Positions 1 through 6,684 are shown, numbered from the stretch's first letter. The stretch: 15,632 nucleotides of DNA from Janthinobacterium lividum (GCA_943327025.2 CALPVO020000012.1:1-15632), one strand, 5' to 3'. Translations and numbers: made by a program. The notes: generated by a model from the sequence alone, not told the origin.

Positions 1-713
1 GCGTCGAGGCAACGCAGGATGTGGTCCCCTGTGTCCACCTCGGGGTGGTAAGTGGCGTTCTGCGGCACGCCCCAGAGGCAGTCCAGTTCCGGCACTAGGA
101 CGCGCAGCGCGCCGCATTCGCGCAGTACTTCAAGGTAGGTTCGTGGGCTGGGCTCGGCAAGAGCGCGAGCGGTTTCCTGCCAAACGCGTTCCGGCACGAG
201 GCTGGCCACTTCGCCGGCGGCGACCATGGCCCGCATCAAATCTAGCGTTTCGGGTGCTACGCGAAACCCTAGCGGTGCGTAGCGCGCTGCGAAACGGGCG
301 ACGCGCAAGATGCGGAGCGGGTCTTCGCTGAAGGCGGGCGATACGTGCCGCAACAGCTTCGCTGCCAAGTCGCGTTGCCCGCCGTAAGGATCGACCAACG
401 TGCCGTCGGCGGCCTGCGCCATGGCGTTGATGGTGAGGTCCCGGCGCAGCAGGTCTTCTTCGAGCGTCACTTCGGGCGCGTGGTGCGTGGTGAAGCCGTA
501 ATAGCCAGCCGCCACTTTGCGTTCGGTACGCGCTAGCGCGTATTCCTCCTGCGTCTCGGGGTGCAGGAAGACGGGAAAATCCTTGCCGACCTGGCGATAA
601 CCCAAAGCGGTGAGAGCGGCGGGCTCTGCGCCTACCACTACCCAGTCGCGTTCACTGACGGCGCGGCCGAGCAGGGTGTCCCGCACGGCGCCGCCGACCA
701 GAAAAACTTCCAT
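1..713 (-). CDS. cca: CCA tRNA nucleotidyltransferase (multifunctional Cca), 5' part only
   Basis: Adds or repairs the 3'-terminal CCA of tRNAs in the cytoplasm. The reading frame opens at the ATG at 713 and runs off the window edge after 237 codons without a stop. It matches E. coli Cca closely over its whole length: the nucleotide-binding LVGGAVRD segment at residues 5-12, the RDW metal-site region at 22-24, [11 protein letters not shown] near 56-66, [10 protein letters not shown] near 89-98, and [16 protein letters not shown] near 130-145. The [10 protein letters not shown] segment near residue 225 is the beginning of the HD phosphohydrolase domain seen in the multifunctional form; the rest lies outside the window. 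Its ATG overlaps the stop of the upstream NDUFA9-like gene (TAATG), suggesting translational coupling. Residue 21 is Glu where E. coli has Asp21. Confidence 0.95.
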   Translation of the reverse strand, partial: MEVFLVGGAVRDTLLGRAVSERDWVVVGAEPAALTALGYRQVGKDFPVFLHPETQEEYALARTERKVAAGYYGFTTHHAPEVTLEEDLLRRDLTINAMAQAADGTLVDPYGGQRDLAAKLLRHVSPAFSEDPLRILRVARFAARYAPLGFRVAPETLDLMRAMVAAGEVASLVPERVWQETARALAEPSPRTYLEVLRECGALRVLVPELDCLWGVPQNATYHPEVDTGDHILRCLD

Positions 714-1660
714 TAACGGCTGGCGCGGAGGCGTGCCAGGCGCCCGGCACGCTGCTCGGGCCCCAGATAGCTAGGCACCACCGTGCGCAGGCTGGACTTG
801 TCCAAGTCGAGCCGCGCGAAGCCGTCGTGGGTGCCCACGCTGTCGACCGTCAGTGACAGGAAGTTGTCCGTGGACAGCGGCTTGCCGGGGACGAAATCCA
901 TGATGCCCGCTTGCAGGCGACCCGCCCAGTCCGGAATGCCAAAGATCCATCGGCGCAGGCCCCGTTGGTCACGCACGTAGCAGACGAGTTCGCGGAGAGT
1001 GAAAACTTCCGGACCACAGAGTTGGTAGGTCTCCCTGATGGTCTTCGGGTCGTTCATCGCGAGCACGAACGCAGACACCACATCTTCCACGTGCACTGGT
1101 GCGAAACGCGCGTTGGCACGGGCAAGGGGCAGGAAGGGCAGCAGACGCAGCAAGCTGGCGAAGCGATTGATGAAGCTGTCCTGCGGGCCGAACACCACAG
1201 ACGGCTGGAAGATGGTCCAGCCGACTTCGCCGCAACCGTCATGCACCACGCGTTCGGCGGCGGCCTTGGTGCGCAAGTAGTGAGAGGGGCCTTGGTCGCT
1301 GGCGTGCAGGGCACTCATGTGCAGCAGACGCGGCACGTGCGCTTCGCGACAGGCAGCGACCACGGCACGGGTGAGGTCCACGTGGGCGCGCTCAAAGCCG
1401 CGGCCGTCGCGGCCCGCTTCGTTCAAGATGCCGACGAGGTTGATGACCACGTCTTGCCCGGCCACGGCGGAGCGCAGGAACGCGCGGTTGTAGGCGTTGC
1501 CCGTCCATCGCTCCAAGCCCGGCAGCACCGCCAAGCCGGGTGGTAGCAGGGGCGCGCGGCTGACCACGCGTACGCCGTGCCCCAGACGGACCAAACGAGC
1601 ACACAGCGCCTGGCCGATAAAGCCGGAGCCACCCAGAATACAAACGGAAAGGCGCCTCAT
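713..1660 (-). CDS. NAD(P)-binding epimerase-like protein, complex I NDUFA9 family
   Basis: A 315-residue protein of the extended short-chain dehydrogenase type most like bacterial NDUFA9-family proteins. The glycine-rich Rossmann motif GGSGFIG is at residues 10-16, directly after the start, and a YxxxK pair (Y128, K132) lies after an SALHA segment. FQPSVVFGP near 151-159 and FAPVHVEDV near 186-194 are typical of the family. The bacterial role is not settled; the family is related to a complex I accessory subunit, and I infer only nucleotide binding. I chose the ATG at 1660 because the Rossmann strand begins there; an upstream in-frame ATG at 1699 would add 13 residues unlike the family. There is no clear Shine-Dalgarno, but a TATAAT lies 7 nt upstream. 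The stop overlaps cca by one base, and degQ ends 72 bp upstream. Confidence 0.85.
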   Translation of the reverse strand: MRRLSVCILGGSGFIGQALCARLVRLGHGVRVVSRAPLLPPGLAVLPGLERWTGNAYNRAFLRSAVAGQDVVINLVGILNEAGRDGRGFERAHVDLTRAVVAACREAHVPRLLHMSALHASDQGPSHYLRTKAAAERVVHDGCGEVGWTIFQPSVVFGPQDSFINRFASLLRLLPFLPLARANARFAPVHVEDVVSAFVLAMNDPKTIRETYQLCGPEVFTLRELVCYVRDQRGLRRWIFGIPDWAGRLQAGIMDFVPGKPLSTDNFLSLTVDSVGTHDGFARLDLDKSSLRTVVPSYLGPEQRAGRLARLRASR

Positions 1661-1673
1661 GCCGCTGATTATA
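1661..1673 (-). promoter_or_regulatory. -10 element immediately ahead of the NDUFA9-like gene
   Basis: A perfect TATAAT on the minus strand (1673 to 1668) is followed by 7 bases and then the ATG at 1660. No good -35 hexamer is visible at 16-18 bp. If used, transcription would begin at or within a base or two of the ATG, giving a leaderless mRNA. The same geometry occurs at 7607 and 10383. Confidence 0.45.
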
Positions 1674-1732
1674 GCGGTCTCGAGGCGCCAAGGCCGCATC
1701 GCTCTTCGTAAGGAGCGACGCGGGGCTCTGGA

Positions 1733-3112
1733 TTACTGCAGCGGAATGATGATTGCGCCGTTGCCGCGGCGTACCGTGAGCAGGTAGGAGCCTTCTTCCT
1801 TCATGGCCTCGCGCAGCGCGTTGACGCTATCCACGCGGTTACGACCCACAGCGACGATGGCGTCACCGGTGCGCAGGCCGATGGCGGCAGCGGGCGAACG
1901 TGGTTCCACCGACTGGACGCGGACGCCATTCGCACTGTCTTCGAGGGCAGCGCCGGCCAGTGCCGGGTGCGGGTCGCCGCTATCCTTGGGGGCGTTGCCA
2001 TCTTTGTCGGGTGCTGCGTCGTTGATGCTGGCGGTGAGTTGCACCGCCTTGCCGTCGCGCAGCACGTCGAGTTGTACCTTCTGGCCGACGCGTAGCAGCC
2101 CGATGGCATTGCGTAGCTCGGCGGCGCTCTTGATGGCCCGGCCGTTCACGGCGGTGATGACATCGCCCGCTTTCACGCCGGCCTTCTCCGCCGCCGAACC
2201 GTCCACCACCTGCGACACCAGCGCGCCGCGCGCGTCGGCGTTGCCGGCGCCCTTGGCCAGTCCCGGCGTCAGCGTAAAGATGCTGACGCCCAGTACGCCG
2301 CGTTTCACTTCGCCGTACTTGATGAGCTGGTCCATGACGGCGCGGGCCATGTTGCTGGGGATGGCGAAGCCGATACCGATGTTGCCACCGCCCTCACCGG
2401 ACAGGATGGCGCTGTTGATGCCGACGAGTTCACCTTGCAGATTCACTAGCGCGCCACCGGAATTGCCGGGGTTGATGCTGGCGTCCGTTTGGATGAAGTT
2501 TTCAAAGCTTTCTTCGTTGATGCCGCTGCGGCCGAGGCCGCTGACAATGCCGCTGGTGACGGTGTGCTGCAGCCCGAAGGGGTTGCCGATCGCAACGACG
2601 AAGTCGCCCACTTCAGCGGTGTCGCTGTCCGCCATGGGCAGTTCTTGCAGTTTGGCGTCCTTCACGCGCAGCACGGCGACGTCGGTGGCGGTGTCCTTGC
2701 CCACCACTTCCGCCTTGAATTGCCGGTCATCCTGCGTGGAGACCGTGATTTCGGTGGCGTTTTCGATGACATGGGCGTTGGTGATCAGGTAGCCCTGCTT
2801 CGCGTCCACGACAACGCCGGAACCAGCGGAACGGAATTCGCGCTCGGCAGGACCTTCGGGCACGTTGAAGAAGCGGCGGAAGAACGGGTCGTCCATGAGT
2901 GGGTTGCGCTGCGCGCGCACTTTGCCGCGAGTCTGGATGTTCACCACGGAAGGCGAAACGCGCTTCACCATGGGCGCGAGTGACGGCACCGGGGTGGAAG
3001 CGACCTGCGCTGGAAGCTTGCCGCCCGCAAGGGTAGTTGCGGGGACGCTGGCGACGAACAGGGTGGTGGCAGCGGTGGCAGCCAGCAGGAACGGGCGGTA
3101 GGAAAGGGTCAC
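1733..3112 (-). CDS. degQ: DegP/DegQ-type periplasmic serine endoprotease
   Basis: Trypsin-fold HtrA protease that degrades or chaperones misfolded envelope proteins in the periplasm. With the GTG start at 3112 it is 459 residues, close to E. coli DegQ (455). An N-terminal signal peptide covers about residues 1-30. The protease domain carries the triad His114 (TNAHVIEN), Asp144 (ATDVAVL) and Ser218 (NPGNSGGAL). Two PDZ domains follow at about 265-355 and 385-455. The loop between the first strands is short and the C-terminal domain resembles DegQ more than DegP, so I use degQ with moderate confidence in the symbol. The start is supported by a GGAGG ribosome site (3117-3121) just upstream and by a sigma-E-like promoter whose predicted transcript begins about 30 nt before it. 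The frame stays open to an ATG at 3241, but that would put 43 extra residues before the signal peptide. Confidence 0.95.
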   Translation of the reverse strand: MTLSYRPFLLAATAATTLFVASVPATTLAGGKLPAQVASTPVPSLAPMVKRVSPSVVNIQTRGKVRAQRNPLMDDPFFRRFFNVPEGPAEREFRSAGSGVVVDAKQGYLITNAHVIENATEITVSTQDDRQFKAEVVGKDTATDVAVLRVKDAKLQELPMADSDTAEVGDFVVAIGNPFGLQHTVTSGIVSGLGRSGINEESFENFIQTDASINPGNSGGALVNLQGELVGINSAILSGEGGGNIGIGFAIPSNMARAVMDQLIKYGEVKRGVLGVSIFTLTPGLAKGAGNADARGALVSQVVDGSAAEKAGVKAGDVITAVNGRAIKSAAELRNAIGLLRVGQKVQLDVLRDGKAVQLTASINDAAPDKDGNAPKDSGDPHPALAGAALEDSANGVRVQSVEPRSPAAAIGLRTGDAIVAVGRNRVDSVNALREAMKEEGSYLLTVRRGNGAIIIPLQ

Positions 3113-3147
3113 GAGGCCTCCGGGCAGCAAACGACAACAGTGCGGCG

Positions 3148-3176
3148 ATGGACTGGGCAGTTCGCTGGAAAGTTCC
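3148..3176 (-). promoter_or_regulatory. Sigma-E-like promoter of degQ
   Basis: On the minus strand GGAACTT (3176 to 3170) exactly matches the -35 consensus of the envelope-stress sigma factor RpoE. After a 16-bp spacer GTCCAT (3153 to 3148) partly matches its GTC-type -10. The predicted start near 3142 gives a leader of about 30 nt with a GGAGG ribosome site before the GTG at 3112. degP-type genes are known RpoE targets in E. coli, so motif and gene agree. Confidence 0.65.
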
Positions 3177-3240
3177 CGGCAGCTGCGGCGCCAACGCTTG
3201 GCGTGCCCTACTGCAATAACGCGTTCGCGGCGGCTACGCA

Positions 3241-3260
3241 AGTGGATAACCAGTGGATAA
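3241..3260 (-). promoter_or_regulatory. Two tandem DnaA-like boxes upstream of nrdJ
   Basis: TTATCCACT occurs twice on the minus strand (3249 to 3241 and 3260 to 3252), 11 bp apart. Each matches eight of nine bases of the strong DnaA box TTATCCACA. E. coli nrdAB carries DnaA boxes upstream and responds to DnaA, so a role in tying dNTP supply to replication initiation is plausible here. No AT-rich unwinding element or dnaA gene is present, so this does not look like an origin. Confidence 0.5.
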
Positions 3261-3312
3261 CTTGTGTACGGGACCGCTCCCTAAGGAAATACCCTAAGTT
3301 TGCCGCGGTGCA

Positions 3313-3328
3313 ACACAACATCTTGTGT
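3313..3328. promoter_or_regulatory. NrdR box 1
   Basis: The 16-bp palindrome ACACAACATCTTGTGT fits the NrdR-box consensus (acaCwAtATaTwGtgt) except for the variable centre. NrdR is the ATP/dATP-sensing repressor of ribonucleotide reductase genes. The box lies about 330 bp before nrdJa. A TTGACA (3345-3350) follows 16 bp downstream and a TAAAAT at 3375-3380, but the 24-bp spacing between them is too long for an ordinary promoter. Confidence 0.75.
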
Positions 3329-3448
3329 TTGCGTTTTTCTCCCCTTGACAGAATCCATGGTTGGTGGGACCCGGTAAAATCTGAGGTAGTTTTTTTAACT
3401 AACTGTTTTTTAAGGTTTTTTATGGCGAAAAAAAACTTTCAACGCTGC

Positions 3449-3477
3449 TTGACAGCAGTGCCCGCGGAAAATAACGT
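3449..3477 (+). promoter_or_regulatory. Possible sigma-70 promoter of nrdJ
   Basis: A consensus -35 TTGACA (3449-3454) is followed after 17 bp by TAACGT (3472-3477), a poor -10 match. The predicted start near 3484 lies 5 bp before NrdR box 2, so repressor bound there would cover the start region. An AT-rich block of T- and A-tracts (3390-3435) lies just upstream, where it could act as an UP element or bend. A weak -10 and a strong -35 would fit a regulated promoter, but the assignment is uncertain. Confidence 0.35.
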
Positions 3478-3488
3478 ATCTCCCCTGC

Positions 3489-3504
3489 CCACAACATCTT
3501 GTGT
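3489..3504. promoter_or_regulatory. NrdR box 2
   Basis: Fifteen of 16 bases are identical to box 1; only the first base differs (C for A). Both boxes are also followed by TTGC. It sits just downstream of the candidate -35/-10 pair at 3449-3477 and 153 bp before the nrdJa ATG. The two boxes are 176 bp apart rather than the close tandem pair usual for NrdR. Confidence 0.7.
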
Positions 3505-3514
3505 TTGCTCTAGT

Positions 3515-3656
3515 TGCCCGAAAGGGCAGGCCGGAGCCCGGATTGGGAGGTGTGGGCAGGCAGAAAACTAGGGAGTGGGTTCGTGCCAAACATTGGTGCG
3601 GGCTCCGCTAATAATTCAGCCCAATAGAAATACGAAGAAGGGAGTGTCATCCCCCC
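3515..3656 (+). ncRNA. Candidate structured 5' leader of nrdJ
   Basis: Several complementary segments suggest a folded leader. TGCCC-GAAA-GGGCA (3515-3528) is a 5-bp stem with a GNRA tetraloop. CGGAGCCCG (3532-3540) pairs perfectly with CGGGCTCCG (3599-3607). GGGCAGG occurs twice (3524-3530 and 3554-3560), and either copy can pair with CCTGCCC at 3484-3490, giving alternative folds. GGGA (3640-3643), the only Shine-Dalgarno-like run before nrdJa, can pair with TCCC (3650-3653). I see no B12-box sequences of a cobalamin riboswitch. An RNA motif upstream of nrdJ genes, rich in stable tetraloops, has been described from comparative genomics; I recall it too loosely to claim membership. Confidence 0.4.
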
Positions 3657-5804
3657 ATGAGTACGGCCTTCAAGTTCGAGCCGAAAGACGTGGATCAAAT
3701 CCCCTACCAAGAAGCCTCTCTCGATATCTGGGAGAAGAAGTACCGCCTTACCGCCAAGGATGGTTCCGCTGTGGACCACACCATGGACGACACGTACCGC
3801 CGTGTTGCCCGGGCCTTGGCTGAAGTGGAGGCCCCCGAGCAGCGCGAGCATTGGTTCGACCTGTTTCTGTGGGCGCAGCAAAAGGGCGCCATTCCCGCTG
3901 GACGCATCACTTCCAATGCTGGCGCACTCGCCCACAAGCCGGCTACCAGCACCATCAACTGCACTGTGTCCGGCACCATCCGCGACTCCATGGATGACAT
4001 CCTGAACAAGGTGCACGAGGCAGGCCTGACGCTGAAGGCCGGTTGCGGCATCGGCTACGAGTTCTCCACGCTGCGCCCCCGCGGCGCCTACGTGTCTGGC
4101 GCTGGCGCCTACACCTCAGGCCCGCTGTCGTTCATGGATATCTACGACAAGATGTGCTTTACCGTGTCGTCTGCCGGCGGTCGCCGGGGCGCACAGATGG
4201 GTACCTTCGACGTCGGCCACCCCGACGCTCTCGAGTTTATCAAGGCGAAGCGTGAAAACGGCCGTTTGCGCCAGTTCAACCTCTCTTTGCTGATCACGGA
4301 CGAGTTCATCGAATCCGTGAAGCACGACCGCGAGTGGAAGTTGGCCTTCCCGCTGCCCACCCGTGAATACGATGCCGCCACCATGAATCTCGCCAATCCG
4401 GCCGAGTTCGTGTGGCGCGAGTGGCCGCAGAACGAAGGCTATGTCAGCCGCGAAGACGGGTTGGTCTGCTGCAAGGTTTACAAGACTTTGCCGGCGCGCC
4501 GCGTGTGGGACGTCATCATGTCCTCCACCTACGACTTCGCGGAGCCGGGCTTCATCCTCATCGACCGTGTCAACGAGATGAACAACAACTGGTGGTGCGA
4601 AAACGTGCGCGCCACCAACCCCTGCGGCGAGCAGCCGCTGCCGCCGTACGGTTCGTGCCTACTGGGCTCGGTGAACCTCACCCGGTTCGTGAAGAAGCCC
4701 TTCACCGCGCAGGCGGAGTTCGACTGGGCTGAATACCGTCAGGTGGTGAAGGTGTTCACTCGCATGCTCGACAATGTTGTCGAAATCAACGGCCTGCCGC
4801 TCGAGCAGCAGCGCCGCGAGATCACCGACAAGCGTCGTCACGGCATGGGCTTCCTGGGGTTGGGTTCGACCATCACCATGCTTGGCATGAAGTATGGCTC
4901 CGCCGACTCAGTCAGCTTCACCGAGGCTGTCTCGCGCGAGATGGCCGTGGCTGGCTGGGAAGCGGGCTTGGAACTGTCGAAGGAAAAGGGCCCGGCCCCC
5001 ATCCTTGCCCGCGAATTCGATGTCACGGGTGCCATGCTGCGCAAGCGCCCCGAAATGGCGCGTGATGGCTGGAAGGTTGGGGACCGTATCCCGGGCCGCC
5101 TGCTGCATGCGCGTTACAGCCGCTACATGCAGCGCATCGCGTCGGTCGCGCCGGAACTGGTGGAGCAGCTTGCCGAACAAGGCGCGCGTTTCACCCACCA
5201 TAGTTCCATCGCCCCCACCGGCACCATCTCGTTGTCGCTGGCCAACAATGCCTCCAACGGCATTGAGCCCAGTTTCGCCCACCACTACTTCCGCAACGTC
5301 ATCCGCGAGGGTCGCAAGACCAAGGAACGCGTCGACGTTTATTCCTACGAGTTACTGGCTTATCGCGAGCTCATCAACTCCAGCGCCATGCCGCATTCCA
5401 CGAATGCGGCGGAAAAGCTGCCGGAATACTTCACCACTGCGGACGACGTGACGCCGACGCAGCACGTCGATATCCAAGCAGCGGCGCAGAAGTGGGTGGA
5501 CTCGTCCATCTCCAAGACTGCCAATGTCCCCACGGACTTCAAGTATGAAGCCTTCAAGGACATCTACCTCTACGCCTATGAGCAGGGCCTGAAGGGCTGC
5601 ACCACCTTCCGCTTCAACCCGGAAGCCTTCCAAGGCGTCCTGGTCAAGGAAGAAGATCTCAAGAACACTACCTATGTGTTCACGCTGGAAGACGGCACCG
5701 AGGTCAAGACCAAGGGTGACGAAATGGTGGAGTACGACGGCGAAATGCATTCCGCCGCCAACCTCTTCGATGCCCTCAAAGAAGGGTACTACGGGAAATT
5801 CTGA
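3657..5804 (+). CDS. nrdJ: Adenosylcobalamin-dependent (class II) ribonucleotide reductase, catalytic part NrdJa
   Basis: Reduces ribonucleotides to deoxyribonucleotides with adenosylcobalamin as radical source, with or without oxygen. The 715-residue chain has the class II signatures: NCTVSG with Cys102, AGCGIGYEFSTLRPRG at 128-143, SAGGRRGAQMGTFDVGHPD at 172-190, and the NPCGEQPLPP active site at 321-330 with thiyl-radical Cys323 and Glu325. Cys102 and Cys334 fit the redox pair, since the 11-residue spacing from Cys323 to Cys334 matches the T. maritima enzyme. PTGTISL (520-526) and SNGIEPSFA (533-541) complete the barrel. I see no N-terminal ATP cone. The chain ends without the C-terminal cysteine tail, which is encoded by the next gene 2 bp downstream. 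The ATG at 3657 has a GGGAG 12 bp upstream, somewhat distant. Two NrdR boxes upstream imply dNTP-responsive control. Confidence 0.96.
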   Translation: MSTAFKFEPKDVDQIPYQEASLDIWEKKYRLTAKDGSAVDHTMDDTYRRVARALAEVEAPEQREHWFDLFLWAQQKGAIPAGRITSNAGALAHKPATSTINCTVSGTIRDSMDDILNKVHEAGLTLKAGCGIGYEFSTLRPRGAYVSGAGAYTSGPLSFMDIYDKMCFTVSSAGGRRGAQMGTFDVGHPDALEFIKAKRENGRLRQFNLSLLITDEFIESVKHDREWKLAFPLPTREYDAATMNLANPAEFVWREWPQNEGYVSREDGLVCCKVYKTLPARRVWDVIMSSTYDFAEPGFILIDRVNEMNNNWWCENVRATNPCGEQPLPPYGSCLLGSVNLTRFVKKPFTAQAEFDWAEYRQVVKVFTRMLDNVVEINGLPLEQQRREITDKRRHGMGFLGLGSTITMLGMKYGSADSVSFTEAVSREMAVAGWEAGLELSKEKGPAPILAREFDVTGAMLRKRPEMARDGWKVGDRIPGRLLHARYSRYMQRIASVAPELVEQLAEQGARFTHHSSIAPTGTISLSLANNASNGIEPSFAHHYFRNVIREGRKTKERVDVYSYELLAYRELINSSAMPHSTNAAEKLPEYFTTADDVTPTQHVDIQAAAQKWVDSSISKTANVPTDFKYEAFKDIYLYAYEQGLKGCTTFRFNPEAFQGVLVKEEDLKNTTYVFTLEDGTEVKTKGDEMVEYDGEMHSAANLFDALKEGYYGKF

Positions 5805-5806
5805 CC

Positions 5807-6523
5807 ATGAGCAACATAGTCATCGGCAAGAAAATCGCCAAGTTCCGGGTGGAAAAGCCCGGTGAGGCGGAAGCAAAGAAGGCGGAGGCCGCTCCGGTTG
5901 TCCCACTGCGTCAGGACCCGGCCTCCAATGTCATCTGGATGCACGAAAAACTCGAGCGCCCGGATGTTCTCATTGGCTCGACGTACAAGATCAAGACGCC
6001 GGTCTCTGACCACGCCATGTACGTCACCATCAACGACATGATCCTCAACGAAGGCACGGAACACGAACACCGCCGCCCGTTCGAGATCTTCGTGAACTCG
6101 AAGAACCTCGACCACTACCAGTGGATCGTGGCGTTGACGCGCATCATCTCGGCCGTGTTCCGCAAGGGCGGCGACGTCACCTTCCTGGTGGACGAGCTGA
6201 AAGCCGTGTTCGATCCGCGTGGTGGCTATTGGCAGCCGGGCGGCAAGTTCATGCCTTCCATCATTGCCGAACTCGGCCATGTCATCGAAAAGCACCTGCA
6301 GACCATCGGCCTCATCGCGCGGCCCGTACTCGACGAGCATCGTCAGAAGCTCATCGAGGAAAAGCGTGCGGAGTTCGAGGCCCGCAACAAGCAAACCGAC
6401 GCCTTCGCGCGCGGCCATTTCCCGGAAGGGGCCCAGCTGTGCAACAAGTGCAGCACGGTAGCCGCCGTGATGATGGACGGCTGCATGACGTGCTTGAACT
6501 GCGGCGATTCCAAGTGCGGCTGA
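5807..6523 (+). CDS. nrdJb: Class II ribonucleotide reductase, C-terminal partner NrdJb
   Basis: A 238-residue protein carrying the domain fused to the C-terminus of unsplit class II reductases. Its tail has six cysteines: C212-x2-C215, C226-x2-C229, C232 and C237, ending in SKCG. This is the zinc-ribbon and redox-active arrangement expected to regenerate the active-site disulfide and accept electrons from thioredoxin. The N-terminal 35 residues are Ala/Glu/Lys-rich, perhaps a flexible linker. P. aeruginosa is known to have split NrdJa/NrdJb genes, and the arrangement here (2-bp gap, same strand) matches. No strong ribosome site lies before the ATG at 5807, so coupling to nrdJa translation is likely. 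I see no sign of a recent frameshift: the two frames differ and both ends look normal. Confidence 0.9.
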   Translation: MSNIVIGKKIAKFRVEKPGEAEAKKAEAAPVVPLRQDPASNVIWMHEKLERPDVLIGSTYKIKTPVSDHAMYVTINDMILNEGTEHEHRRPFEIFVNSKNLDHYQWIVALTRIISAVFRKGGDVTFLVDELKAVFDPRGGYWQPGGKFMPSIIAELGHVIEKHLQTIGLIARPVLDEHRQKLIEEKRAEFEARNKQTDAFARGHFPEGAQLCNKCSTVAAVMMDGCMTCLNCGDSKCG

Positions 6524-6553
6524 GGCCGCACGCTTAGGGGTAAGTGCGGCTGA
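6512..6553 (+). repeat. 12-bp direct repeat duplicating the nrdJb tail and stop codon
   Basis: AAGTGCGGCTGA occurs at 6512-6523 (the last three codons and stop of nrdJb) and again at 6542-6553, exactly 30 bp later and in the same frame. The stop itself lies in the loop of a perfect 7-bp stem, GTGCGGC (6514-6520) with GCCGCAC (6525-6531). Confidence 0.85.
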
Positions 6554-6574
6554 CGCCGGACACCCGCTGAAATT

Positions 6575-6608
6575 GAAGCAGCCCGTCCATAGCGGCGGCT
6601 GCTTCTTT
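6575..6608 (+). terminator. Possible terminator after nrdJb
   Basis: GAAGCAGCC (6575-6583) pairs perfectly with GGCTGCTTC (6597-6605) across a 13-nt loop. Counting the last stem base, the stem leads into CTTT, a short U-tract. The position 52 bp after the nrdJb stop fits the operon end, though the tract is weak and the stronger site at 6685 may do most of the termination. Confidence 0.45.
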
Positions 6609-6684
6609 GAACCCGTCGACATGTACCCAGCCGGGCTAACGCGCTGGCAGCCTTAAAACAGCAAGGTGGTACGTGTTCCCTCGA

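Noticed and set aside
911-1546. Plus-strand open frame (211 codons) opposite the NDUFA9-like gene
   Set aside because: Lies wholly within a conserved gene on the other strand; composition is His/Gly/Val-rich shadow-like.
1803-2792. Long plus-strand open frame (329 codons) opposite degQ
   Set aside because: Antisense shadow of a gene with full DegQ homology; the predicted protein is Ser/Pro/Thr-rich low complexity typical of a shadow frame in GC-rich DNA.
3345-3380. Sigma-70 promoter TTGACA ... TAAAAT upstream of nrdJ
   Set aside because: The hexamers are 24 bp apart, beyond any normal spacing; kept only as a remark with NrdR box 1.
3241-3440. Origin of replication, from two DnaA-like boxes plus AT-rich DNA
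   Set aside because: Only two imperfect boxes, no dnaA, dnaN or gidA nearby, and a better explanation in nrdJ control.
3484-3656. Cobalamin riboswitch upstream of the B12-dependent reductase
   Set aside because: Neither the AGCCAGGAGACCTGCC-type B12 box nor a GCAACTG-like core is visible; the region has other stems instead.
5789-6622. Minus-strand open frame (277 codons) opposite nrdJb
   Set aside because: Antisense to a gene with clear homology; no recognisable motifs and no ribosome site seen.
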